Source: Pachyseris speciosa
Lineage: Eukaryota; Cnidaria; Anthozoa; Scleractinia; Pachyseridae
Direction: 5' to 3'
DNA: 64,000 bases
NCBI GenBank assembly: GCA_016490735.1
Contig: JAEMWC010000011.1
Location: 48,501-112,500, forward strand
Made by a program: the position numbers and the translations under genes. This document shows, piece by piece, positions 38,001 to 44,545 of this stretch. Each line of letters starts with the position of its first letter. The first letter of the stretch is position 1. The notes under the pieces are model-generated. The model was not told the DNA's origin. It was given only the letters and a program-made list of their open reading frames with translations, and ran no database searches.

Positions 38001-41000
38001 AAATAACAAAAAATCTTATTGCACTACGAACCGTGACGATCTCGATATACGTCTATGTTTACAATTTTAGGACAACATGAAATGCATGTGTAAAATGATA
38101 CATCATAACACGGGCACATTTTTCACGTAAAATTATACCATGGCTTCAATTCCCTGCGGCGTATATCGGTCCTAGTCTCTTTCTCCGATGCCCAAATATA
38201 CGTCATTTCAAAAGTAGGGCACGAAAACAAGGAATACATTCATCGATTCCTGGCAGCTTTTCTGCTGTGAGATTTGAGAGGTTGACTTGTGGCAAGTCTA
38301 ATTGATTCCCGGCGGCTGTCAAACTGGTATGCTCGAAGAAAGAGTTAATCGTTCTTCAAGAGAACAGTTGCGTTGAAGTTTTCTCGATTCCTTGCTGATT
38401 AATACCGAAAATAAATTATTTTGCGTTTTCAATTAGTGAATGATTCGAAAGATTTAGTACAATCAAGAATATAATCATGCGCAGCGTACTGCTTCAGTGG
38501 CGACATTCACAACATTTCAGAAGCTATCATATTTACATTCTTGGCTTGTGAAACAGCGCCCGAAATAGCCGCAACCTTATAGTTTAGTTCCCTTCATTTT
38601 TGAAGCTGAATTTAGTGAACATGTAATCCAGTCATCCCTCAAAAGAACCCACGGTTCCAATTCGAAATCAGTTGACAGAAAATATGAAAAATGTGACCAT
38701 TGCTTTTGACATGTTCTCGATGACATTTATGCAAATTTGTAATGCTTCGCCGAATCTATAAACATTTGCGGCAGCTGTCAAATATTTAGAGTTCGCTCTC
38801 AGTTTTCGTTTAAGTTTCTTTGGTTCCTTTTCGTTTGCTACCAACAATTGCATTGTGCGTTTTTATTTAAGAATGATAAATGATGTTTTTGAAGTTTTGA
38901 TGCGAAACTTCGCGTACATTCATGCGAGGACATTTCAGCAGCGATCGTGTTACATTCTCAGCTTGTGAAATTGAAACAGCGGCCCTAAAAAGCCGCAATC
39001 TTGTAGCTTGATTTTGCTCATTGCTTCAGAAGTTTGCTTTTTCTGGTGTAGGGTATGAAAATTTTAGGCATGTTTCACAACAACAATCCGATACTCGGAT
39101 GGAAGATCGCGCCAAAACAGATCACATGTAACGAACACTCACTGCCGCTGATTTGGAACTGTGAGAAGAACAAAAGCTACGCGAAAATTGCCTTTGTTCT
39201 CTCCTACTGTTTGAGGTTAGAAAAATAAATCGTTTCCTCGAAATCCGGTATCGAGATCCTCGAAAAAATTTTCAAGCATCTCGAAACTTGAAACTCGAGC
39301 CTCGATACTCAATTCTCGATAGCTTAGAGGATCGAGGATCGAGTTTCGAGTCGAGACTGTCAACTTACATCTGCCCGGTACTGTACATGTATATGTAGGA
39401 TCTCTCTAAATGATAATGGAAAGGGAATGAGAAAATGTGGTTACTTTTAGAGATGGTTGCAAGCTTGCTTTAAAAGTACATGACTAGTTTTTATGGAGAT
39501 TCTGGGTGCTAGTATGTGAGGGGGGTACATGTACAGTAACCTTGATACCATGGTCTGTCCTTTGTCAGGCATCAATCACTTGACTACATGTAATTCAGCA
39601 AGAGGCTAGAATCCAGTCATCACTGATTGCAATTCAGACAGAAAAGAAGGTGTCTCATCATCAACATGCACCACATGGCTGCTAGTCCCAGTAAGCTTTA
39701 AGATGGGTTTCACTTTGCCGCAAATTTCACATGCATAACCCGGCTTTGCATGCTTACAGTACACATATAAATGACACTAAAGACTCTGGAGTGGGGGGCT
39801 TTTCACCAAAGCAGCAGCAGCAAGTCGGAAGTACTGTAGCAAAATAATTTGCTACATTATCATTGTAGTGCTCTCAAAATCAAAATTATCATGAGGACTT
39901 CTGACAAATAATAACAAAAAGAAACAAAATGATAATGAAAACTACCGGTACATGTATAAGTTATTCTGGCAGATTACCTCAATGATTTGAGTTTTCTCCT
40001 CCAGCCTTTCCTTAAGATCATGTTCAGTTGTCTTGTAAGTTTGTTCAGCTTCAGCAAACTCAGCAGCAAGAACTTTCTCCTTTTCTTGGACATGCTGTTG
40101 TAGCCTCAGTATAGCTTGTTTGTGTTCTTCTTCAATTTCTTGAATTTGTTGCAATAACGAGGCCTTCTCTTGCTGCAACTACAAGTCATAGTGTTGTTAA
40201 AACAATCATGATCAAATGAACTACTCAGTCAAAAACATACTGTATACAGCTGTAGCTTGAAGTTACAGAGTTACAGAATAAGGCCTTCTCCTTCTCTGAG
40301 AGTTATGTTATGGAAGTGACATGAATACAACTCTTAAAGGTCACTACATGTAACAGCTGTAAGAGTCGCATCTTTGGCTACCTTTGACAATTTCACAAAA
40401 ACAATCAAATTATCATCAATAAAAAAATTGACTCCCAACAATCTGTCAAAAAATGCTTAAAAATACTTCTCTGGTAAACCGAAATGTCCACCTGAGTTTT
40501 AAGAAACTTTGCACATGATTGGAATACAAGATTGAATGTAAGTCATAACTACCACTTTTCAATTTCAAATTAGTTACTTTCACAGAATTGATATGCCTTT
40601 ATGTTGCTGCTTATCAGAGGACATGATTGTTCTAGCAATAACATCAGCATTTATCACACATGTCAAACATGGTGTACAGCTCAAGCCACTCTGTACTATG
40701 CCCTTTTATTTCACTGACCTTCACACTAAAAAAGTGCAATAGTATCTAGAGAGGTTGTATGTATCAGACAACATCTGAGCTACATAATCCCTTACTTTCT
40801 CTGCAGAAGCAATCAAATCATTCTTTTTCTCCAGTTCCTTCTTGACTGCAATAACTTCTCTCTTAGCTCTCTCCGCCTCGTCAACAGATTTCTCAACTCT
40901 GACATTCATTGCTTCAAGCTGTTCTCTAAGGGTGCCAACAAGTTCATCAGCTCCACTGTCAAGATTCTTCATAGCTTTGAGCTGGTCAATAACTTGATCC

Positions 41001-43210
41001 CGGCTTTCTATGAGCCTTTTCTGGGCATCAAGACGATCCATCAAACCTTCAATGGTTTTGTTACGATCCTCCAGAAGCTGTTTGCTTTCTTCCAGTTTCA
41101 GCTGGAAACCTTCTGTAGTTCTGATCTTGACTGCCAACTCATGCATGACTTTCTCCTCATTATCTCTCCCTTGTTGTTCCAGTTGTCTCACCAGGCCTTC
41201 GCTCTGGTGTAGTCGCTGCTCTAAATCTTGAATGATGCCATCCTTTTTAGCAAGTAATGCATGGATCTGTTGGATGTTTTGGGTTGGATTATTCTGGACA
41301 AGAAAAACAAATCATTTACATATTGGCAAGAAAGTGTTTAGGAGATTACAGTGCATGTCTCCAGTTGACGTTTTTTACAGACTGGTTGAATTTTACCTGG
41401 ACATTGTACACAGCTAAGGTGTATTGGTTAAAACCTGACTAGAGGATTACATAGGATTGTTACTAAGCCTGTATGCTGTACAAACATGTATGGCACTGTT
41501 TAAAACACTTCAATGTAGCCCATGATGGCACTTACTGGGTCTGAAACTTCTGAGGGGAGCTCAGCAGCCTCCAGTGATGGTCCAGCTCTTACGCTTTCTC
41601 TTAATTGAACAAGCTCTTCCTGTGATGAAAATAAATTGATACTTATTGATACAATGGAAGTATCTAAAACTTTCCAAAACATTACTCAGCAGTTAAGCTA
41701 CTAAAAATGACCGTCATTTCTTCATTAACAGCCACTTTAACGAAAGGAGCATTAATGCAGGTTACAATTACTGCGTTGGATGCTAGGCATTATTTTCATT
41801 TATTTGAGACCAGTAGCATTGTGTTCCACCACTCTGTGATCTTGCAGGTTTACGAAGACTAATTCATGTAATAAAAAGCTTTTTTTCAAAAGAGATAATG
41901 AAACATAGGGCCAGCTGCATTGAGTGGTATACATGTACCAAATAAACCAAACAAGCCACTAAAAAGAAGCTAAAAAGTATCCAAGTGTTGTGTAGTTGCA
42001 CCAAAGTTTGTCATAATCCAGCAGTATTAGACAAATGATAAAACAAACATTTCACCAATGAACTTATCTGAAACTCAGGTCATGGAATGATTTCAAAAAA
42101 TATTGCTATGACATACATCTGGCTATGACATGTACACCTGGCAAATGCTCAAAATGCACTCTTAACAGGAATGGTATAAAAAGAAACCATAATATCAATG
42201 TCATCAAGGACATCTTTACTGTTGCTTGGTGACTTTTGCTCCATAATAGTAATCCTTGATGAAACCCAGACAGATCAAGAGTCTTGATGGTCTGCACTGC
42301 TATATTTATCTTTTAATCATGCAAAAGTATTAAAAGCCAACATATTTATTAAATGTTTCCCTATCTCCACAAATCTTAACTTTTTTGGTACAAAAATAAG
42401 CAACCTGGTGTAGTATTGGGCTCTTTGTCATTCATGATTGGAACTGGAAATGGAAGTGAGTTAGAATGATATAAATGAAATAAATCATTTGATTTGGAAA
42501 TGAGTTACTCGGCTTGTGCTTGATATAGGACATACACATGTAACAGATACAGCAGATATGAATTATCAGTGTCGTTTCTTGTCAGTTACCGTTCATTAAA
42601 GCAAATTGAAAAAAGCTGAAATAATAATAATTTAATGATGTAGCTAGGTATTAGTCAAGAAAAATCTGAATAAATTCGTAGGCAATTTTCACACCGTTTG
42701 AAGACCATCAAACCAAGGAAATGTAACATATTGTGTTTGCAGGCAGATGCCTCAAAGATATTTCTTCAGAAACCCACTCGCAAACGTGCGATATCAAACC
42801 ACTATATTAAACATTCTTGTTCCAACAATATCTAGCTTGTACGATACAGCAATAGTACAGGATAATGAAGGCAATTAAAAATAAGCTTAAGCTTAGCAGG
42901 TAAACAATGCAGGTAACCTCTTTCTGCCGCAACAACTTCTGGAATTCGTGATTAATTTCTTCATTCCTCTTCTCCGACTCACTCAAAGCTCTTTTTAGCT
43001 CTGCAATCACATCTCCATCCTAAAACGAACAATTTCCCCATTAAATACCAAGATATCGACGATCAAAAAAAAATTTCCATCGAATGAATGAACCTTGAGT
43101 TGCGGAGGGCTTCCTGCTGTAGCCTCTACGTCGTCGTCTTGATCTTCGCCTAAAGATTCCTCCAGCTTCTCCTGCACCGCCTGTGCCATGGAGGAAAGTC
43201 TGCCCCACAT
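1..43210 (-). CDS. GOLGB1: Giantin-like golgin (golgin subfamily B member 1-like), 3' end beyond window
   Basis: Very large coiled-coil protein, predicted to tether vesicles at the Golgi by analogy with giantin. Exons in transcript order: 43210-43094, 43019-42918, 41619-41536, 41293-40796, 40178-39978, 37721-37005, 29742-29550, 24478-24324, 23697-23513, 22641-22566, 20654-20535, 18813-18747, 17992-12300, 12098-11879, 10075-4389, 2699-2459, 751 to beyond base 1. Every junction has GT/AG ends and matching phase, allowing for four one-base frame breaks in exons 15 and 16. Identification rests on two points remembered from vertebrate giantin: the N-terminus MWGRLSSMAQAVQ followed by an acidic DQDDD stretch resembles its start, and exon 6 contains KLKLQAKAKLTSL, nearly the giantin KLKLHAKAKLTSL. 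Nearly all the rest is heptad coiled coil rich in E, K, L and Q. At least 5,036 codons are present, against about 3,260 in human giantin. The C-terminal membrane segment is not in view. Another long golgin is the main alternative. Confidence 0.8.
980..1250. mobile_element. Foldback (MITE-like) element with a tRNA-like core
   Basis: Two arms of about 75-85 bp are inverted copies of each other. The left arm (about 985-1076) runs from GTGAATGATCGTGG through ACTACTCAAGC to GGCCTGTACGGG. The right arm (about 1156-1245) runs from CCCGTACAGGCC through GCTTGAGTAGT to ACGATCATTCAC. The loop between them is tRNA-like. No transposase is encoded, so any movement must have been driven in trans. The right arm is present again in the second duplicate copy. 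Confidence 0.75.
1062..1134 (-). repeat. tRNA-like (Thr-GGT-like) sequence, probably not a functional tRNA
   Basis: On the minus strand it has a perfect A box (TAGCTCAGTTGG) and a B box (GGTTCAAAGCC). A cloverleaf can be drawn: acceptor stem with 6 of 7 pairs, D stem GCTC/GAGC, anticodon stem with 4 of 5 pairs, T stem with 5 of 5 including one wobble. The anticodon loop is CCGGTAT, so the usual U at position 33 is a C. With one acceptor and one anticodon-stem mismatch, this looks like a tRNA-derived repeat head. A second copy at 1725-1794 has lost one base of the anticodon loop. Confidence 0.6.
1063..2385. repeat. Tandem duplication of a 662-bp unit (1063-1724 and 1725-2385)
   Basis: The second unit begins at GGCCTGTACGGG (1725), directly after the end of the first. 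I counted about ten differences over 660 bp. All are insertions or deletions of one or two bases, mostly in homopolymers (for example CCC/CC, GGG/GG, T9/T11), and I saw no substitution. This is the expected pattern of long-read consensus error, not of an aged duplication. Confidence 0.9.
2700..4388. other. Intron 15 of the giantin-like gene
   Basis: Non-coding, with a foldback element at 3587-3744 and a 24-base G run at 3951-3974. A short CTAGCC-type repeat is seen around 2815-2885. Otherwise nothing recognisable. Confidence 0.7.
3587..3744. mobile_element. Foldback MITE, copy A
   Basis: Inverted arms begin CGAAAATTT and contain GTTGATAATGTAAATTGACC. About 60 bp of each arm pairs almost perfectly, with a short spacer containing GAAGGGCTAACGCTCGAAAC. 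The family recurs at 51301-51403. Confidence 0.85.
4389..10075 (-). CDS. GOLGB1: Giantin-like gene, exon 15: modular 5.7-kb exon with three frame breaks
   Basis: A 5,687-nt exon from the acceptor TTACAG (10076) to the donor GTAATT (4388). It is open except for three one-base frame breaks: near 7740-7744 (one base too many, in a five-T run on the plus strand), near 6795-6810 (one missing) and near 4899-4910 (one missing). Homology to the neighbouring repeat copies continues across each break, as does the coiled coil, so it is one exon and not several genes. It contains four copies of a long module: a basic segment such as LKAKLKAHVKKERARSE, a stretch of coiled coil, and then a conserved FDHIVxGLREDLQ-AL-GKAAAD block. 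Serine/proline-rich linkers (for example near 9540-9720) separate parts of the coil. Confidence 0.85.
4594..4695 (-). repeat. Module copy 4: FDHI-GKAAAD block
   Basis: Encodes EFDHIVSGLSDDLQRALQGK followed by AAADEVAYECQMKL, the most changed of the four clear copies. The partner basic segment (VNERLKAKLKTMIRKTKEAK) is at 5373-5451. Confidence 0.88.
5895..5996 (-). repeat. Module copy 3: FDHI-GKAAAD block
   Basis: Encodes NFDHIVAGLREDLQHALEGK followed by AAADQIAHEFQVQL. The partner basic segment (VNDKLKAKLRAVLKKKRVKS) is at 6679-6746. Confidence 0.9.
7133..7234 (-). repeat. Module copy 2: FDHI-GKAAAD block
   Basis: Encodes NFDHILSGLREDLQRALDGK followed by AAADEIAHEFQVEL. The partner basic segment (LNRQLKTALKKKRTRTRSD) is at 8343-8399, unusually far upstream, because this is the longest of the modules. 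Confidence 0.9.
8751..8852 (-). repeat. Module copy 1: FDHI-GKAAAD block
   Basis: Encodes NFDHIVTGLREDLQQALDEK followed by AAADQIAHEFRVQL. Its partner basic segment LNEKLKAKLKAHVKKERARS lies N-terminal at 9386-9449. Confidence 0.9.
10076..11878. other. Intron 14 of the giantin-like gene
   Basis: No gene or clear transposon. There is an AAAAG-type simple repeat near 11203-11230. Confidence 0.65.
11879..12098 (-). CDS. GOLGB1: Giantin-like gene, exon 14
   Basis: A 220-nt exon between the two giant exons. It starts after TATAG at 12099 in phase 0 (A-L-H-A-E-E-L) and ends in phase 1 before the donor GTTAGT at 11878. The remaining base joins AG at 10075 to give Glu. The product is pure coiled coil (SAANSKLQAVQENNKTSEEK and onward). 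Confidence 0.87.
12300..17992 (-). CDS. GOLGB1: Giantin-like gene, exon 13: 5.7-kb coiled-coil exon with 42-residue repeats
   Basis: A single uninterrupted exon of 5,693 nt (1,897 codons plus two bases). The acceptor is the TTTTGTAG before 17992, reading A-L-M-S-Q-L-E-Q; the open frame extends a little upstream but that part is intronic. The donor GTAATT at 12299 leaves phase 0. Residues about 48-839 of the exon are nineteen tandem 42-residue repeats (coordinates 15477-17852). The rest is irregular coiled coil, with a run of four 18-residue repeats at 12708-12923. No stop or frameshift occurs, in contrast to exon 15. The opposite strand also shows long open frames here, which are codon-bias shadows. 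Confidence 0.9.
12708..12923 (-). repeat. Four tandem 18-residue (54-bp) repeats within exon 13
   Basis: Four consecutive units of 18 codons, each resembling LKLANAQKEKEEALQELQ, fill exactly 216 bp. The second and fourth units are closest to the first, and the third (FELTNSQDGKEQDLQELQ) has diverged. This is a small local expansion in the coiled coil. Confidence 0.85.
15477..17852 (-). repeat. Nineteen tandem 42-residue (126-bp) coiled-coil repeats within exon 13
   Basis: The protein falls into consecutive units of 42 residues, exactly six heptads. The pattern is roughly LQExLxxKExEIxxLKxxLE followed by EQxxSYEQLxxSxxExSSQL, with the K-E-x-E core at unit positions 8-11 and S-S-Q near position 37. 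Seventeen units are 42 residues long and two (the 12th and 18th) are 39. Units differ substantially in sequence, so this is an old, protein-level repeat and not a DNA satellite. Confidence 0.85.
17993..18746. other. Intron 12 of the giantin-like gene
   Basis: Non-coding. An open frame at 18271-18549 was tested as an extra exon and does not fit the phase; joining 18747 directly to 17992 does. Confidence 0.7.
18747..29742 (-). CDS. GOLGB1: Giantin-like gene, exons 7-12 (small exons in repeat-rich introns)
   Basis: Six short exons: 29742-29550 (193 nt), 24478-24324 (155), 23697-23513 (185), 22641-22566 (76), 20654-20535 (120) and 18813-18747 (67). Phases chain without error: exon 7 ends in phase 1 and exon 8 opens with two bases, exon 9 ends in phase 2 and exon 10 opens with one, and exon 12 ends in phase 1 and joins exon 13 directly. 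Exons 7, 9, 10, 11 and 12 are coiled coil (for example VELHLLHEREEKLAIQKKIA in exon 7). Exon 8 begins with an acidic, glycine- and serine-rich break (EEDDQPVEELEGSGTMS), probably a flexible hinge. Exons 10-12 are too short to stand out as open frames and were found from splice sites and phase. Confidence 0.82.
18814..20534. other. Intron 11 of the giantin-like gene
   Basis: Contains a degenerate interspersed repeat (18956-19300) also found in the transglutaminase first intron. The rest is AT-rich with nothing recognisable. Confidence 0.65.
18956..19300. repeat. Interspersed repeat, copy A, ending in a hairpin
   Basis: Starts AAGGTGGCTC and shares ordered blocks with 59222-59480, including ACTTTTATGGATCA/ACTTTGATGGATCA, ATAACCTGTT and a final ATTGTTGA region. 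The end (about 19238-19300) is an imperfect hairpin built from GAGCGGATTCAAAGC and CTCTGAATCCGCTC. Confidence 0.65.
21680..22385 (+). pseudogene. 5'-truncated non-LTR retrotransposon (LINE), 3' end of ORF2 plus 3' UTR
   Basis: The open frame ending at 22099 has the typical C-terminus of a LINE reverse transcriptase ORF: a Y-x-R-D-M stretch, then HYTRNCNLFYIPPCRTN, then FSIRFQGPKFFNSL and a lysine-rich end with a stop. The 3' UTR continues to a (GGAAAT)n tail at about 22364-22384. The UTR matches 44225-44545 closely, proving a dispersed family. Most of the element, including the catalytic reverse transcriptase motifs, is absent. Confidence 0.8.
22405..22505. mobile_element. Short foldback element
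   Basis: CTCCCATACAGTCGTTT and AAACGACTGTATGAGAGG are inverted ends around an inner hairpin, CACCTCCTCCCCACC/GGGGAGGAGGTG. Typical non-autonomous foldback, about 100 bp. Confidence 0.75.
22642..24323. other. Introns 8 and 9 of the giantin-like gene (exon 9 at 23513-23697 excluded)
   Basis: The span 22642-23512 holds no recognisable element. The span 23698-24323 holds the hairpin at 23912-23996 and nothing else that I recognise. Confidence 0.6.
23912..23996. repeat. Near-perfect hairpin with arms of about 37 bp
   Basis: The left arm begins AAAAGAGAACAGGGTTTTCC and the right arm ends GGAAAACCCTGTTCTCTTTT, with a loop of about 11 nt (TTTATTTTGTTA region). The absence of mismatches suggests a recent or selected structure. 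Confidence 0.9.
24662..27328. mobile_element. 2.7-kb terminal-inverted-repeat element
   Basis: Ends are AAATATCCATACCCC at the left and GGGGTATGGATATTT at the right, followed inward by matching C-rich tracts and GGAATTTCC-like motifs. No transposase frame is visible. It contains the palindrome 25877-27056, which accounts for nearly half its length. I could not identify a clear target-site duplication. Confidence 0.75.
25877..27056. mobile_element. 1.18-kb palindromic foldback element nested in a larger element
   Basis: Begins GGGTGTGGACAAAACCTGGG and ends with its complement. Arms of over 450 bp share, in mirrored order, GCCCATGGGC repeats, a TAA/TTA microsatellite, GCTCATGCGTTTGTCACGT, GTAAGTGACTTACATTACAG, a TTTA repeat and ACACACATCCTGTGTGTTC. 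The centre (about 26410-26640) is single copy here but has a diverged relative at 61190-61600. TACTATT lies at 25868-25874 and again at 27057-27063, a candidate target duplication, offset by two bases on the left. Confidence 0.85.
30120..30534 (-). pseudogene. Decayed transposon-associated HIRAN-like domain fragment
   Basis: The readable part includes KPLVREKLVAKQEFNNPKDK then HNVQVMKGNEMVGHLPHEF. This is the N-P-x-D-x-x-A/N-V...G-x-x-V-G-H-L-P pattern of HIRAN-like domains, which I recall from cnidarian transposon-type proteins. After the stop, another frame continues the similarity with FCGSMEIPWQLEF, so the gene has a frameshift and stops. Function in the element is unknown. Confidence 0.5.
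30655..31660 (+). mobile_element. piggyBac-like non-autonomous element, copy A
   Basis: Bounded by TTAA on both sides. Ends are TTAA-CCCATGGACTACCGC and GGGTGCCAATGGG-TTAA, fitting the piggyBac rule of TTAA targets and inverted repeats starting CCC. The 1,006-bp body is nearly identical to 35791-36803 in the opposite orientation. The open frame at 31350-31916 runs past the right TTAA, and only its first 100 or so codons are shared with the other copy. No transposase motifs seen. Confidence 0.8.
32632..35790. mobile_element. Possible 3.15-kb inverted-repeat element
   Basis: CCTTGCGCACGGTATTGGTT at 32642 reappears as its near complement (AACCAATACTGTGCGCAAGG) at 35752, with looser similarity extending about 15 bp on either side. 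A piggyBac-like copy begins at 35791, directly after it. A transposase was not recognised, so the boundaries are tentative. Confidence 0.5.
33477..34242. mobile_element. 0.77-kb TTA-flanked inverted-repeat element (Harbinger/ISL2EU-like ends)
   Basis: Left end TTA-GGCCCAGTTCAAACGTCG, right end CGACGTTTGAAATGGGCC-TTA. The inverted repeats share AAACGTCGAACTTTTCATGT. An extra internal copy of the end motif lies at about 33656-33692 and others at 33540-33580. The three-base TTA duplication suggests PIF/Harbinger or ISL2EU mobilisation. No transposase is present. Confidence 0.75.
35791..36803 (-). mobile_element. piggyBac-like non-autonomous element, copy B (inverted)
   Basis: The same element as 30655-31660, in opposite orientation, 1,013 bp, with TTAA at 35791-35794 and 36800-36803. 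Ends CCCATTGGCACCCGTGCCGG and CGGTAGTCAATGGG. High similarity over the whole length implies recent activity. The inverted pair, 4.1 kb apart in one intron, could form a long hairpin in the pre-mRNA. Confidence 0.82.
37005..43210 (-). CDS. GOLGB1: Giantin-like gene, exons 1-6 (N-terminal region)
   Basis: Six exons totalling 573 codons, all in phase 0: 43210-43094, 43019-42918, 41619-41536, 41293-40796, 40178-39978 and 37721-37005. The ATG at 43210-43208 was chosen because it opens the short giantin-like leader MWGRLSSMAQAVQ; nothing in frame upstream looks better. Exon 1 is amphipathic and then acidic. Exon 2 begins coiled coil (IAELKRALSESEKRNEEI). Exon 4 is a 166-codon coiled coil. Exon 6 (239 codons) ends with the conserved KLKLQAKAKLTSLQNEKEKL block, the best family signature in the gene. 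Introns here are 0.07-2.3 kb. No promoter element is obvious upstream of 43210. Confidence 0.85.
37722..39977. other. Intron 5 of the giantin-like gene
   Basis: Made mostly of the TA-flanked element at 37762-39383, which starts only about 40 bp upstream of the exon 6 acceptor in transcript sense. The rest shows nothing recognisable. Confidence 0.7.
37762..39383. mobile_element. 1.6-kb TA-flanked inverted-repeat element with TCGA-rich subterminal repeats
   Basis: Ends are CAGTACCGGGCAGATGTAAG (continuing TTGACAGTC) and its exact complement, with TA directly outside both, as for Tc1/mariner-type insertions. Just inside both ends are dense repeats of TCGAGGATCGAGGCTCGAG type (37795-37895 and 39250-39350). 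The interior has no recognisable transposase. It occupies most of intron 5. Confidence 0.85.
40179..40795. other. Intron 4 of the giantin-like gene
   Basis: No gene, RNA or transposon recognised. Confidence 0.6.
41620..42917. other. Intron 2 of the giantin-like gene
   Basis: AT-rich with no gene, RNA or transposon recognised. Confidence 0.6.
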
Positions 43211-44224
43211 TTTGGTTGGGAAAGGCTACTCCAAACCCTCACAGAAAGTGTGTTAGATGTGGATGATTCTGTTTTCCATCAGCTGTGGATAACATTGACT
43301 TCAGATTCTACACTACACGTCAGCTGGAGGCTTGGCTACTTGGTTCGGTCCCATTTTTTACCTGAAAATTCGCTTAATAAGACAGAAAGATAGGTAAAAT
43401 GTTCAAATGCTTTTTTCGGAGAAAAACAACAACAACAACAAAACAAAACAAAAAAAAAACAAACAAAAAATTTGGTACCTTATTTTCCCCAGGTGTTTAT
43501 TTACAAAAAAAAAAAAAAAGACAGATATATAGAATCAATCAGCACGCAAGTATTAGCGTCACGCTGGTGACCAAGCGTGAAAAAGGTGCTACCCTTGCAA
43601 TTGTAGAAGCAATCACCGAAATCTGCTATTCTGGAGTGGTGAACCAAAAAGAGATGTTCGGCTTTGAGAGAGTCCGTGTTGGCGCACGATACGACTTAAA
43701 TCAGTATGTACGCAGTCTTGGAGACCATTTATCCAGCTCGCAAAATTTACGGATAATAGTATTTCGTACACATACGATTGTGAACTAATACCAGAAAAAG
43801 TCATTGGACGGTCTTAAAAGAACCAGGAATACAAAAACACGAGCGACCGCGCGAGGGAAAGGAAAAACGCCATTTAAACTTTCGTCACATGAATGAATGC
43901 GGAAAAAAAGGCAAAAAGAAAGATTAATTATTTTGGAAGGCTTTGGGTGCTAGTTAAATTTAACATCCACCCTACCCTTCAAGCACAGCCACTTTAATCT
44001 CTTTTGAACGGTGAGATACGAGACGTACGATTCGATACGAATCATGCATAAAGTCAAATAAAGAGGCTCTGCTCGCAGGGTGCATCAACCCCAGAATGCC
44101 TACAAAATCCCAATTCAGTAGTCCTGTCTCCATTTTGATAAATGCCGGTTTCCTGCTTAATTTGTATCCAAAGAACTTTACTACCAACAGTGGACTTTTT
44201 CTTGTTTAGATTGAGTCCTCAAGC

Positions 44225-44545
44225 ATATTAAGGCTCTGCTCCTTCTCCTTCTTTCTTAGACAAATATACTCATTGTTGAGCTACATACTTCTTCTTTTCT
44301 TTTCTTTTTAAAATAATACATTTCATATTTCATGCTGTCCCCGTAATTCGATCGTATGATGTACCCTATATTGTCAGGAAGCATGCCCCAGCTTCTATAT
44401 AGGCTTTCTTGTCATTACCACCTTAAACATTTGTAGTCTACCTTATTAAGTTTAAGTTATTATAAATTTCTTGTGTTTCGTATTTTTAAATTTCTAGTGT
44501 TTTGTATTTTTATGTGGTTAATGGCCAATAAAATGGAAATGGCAT
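44225..44545 (+). mobile_element. LINE 3' tail, second copy
   Basis: Matches about 22065-22370 almost base for base, including ACTCATTGTTGAGCTAC (the ORF2 stop region), GTACCCTATATTGTCAGGAAG and the final AATAAAATGGAAATGG. A deeply 5'-truncated insertion from the same LINE family as 21680-22385. Confidence 0.85.
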
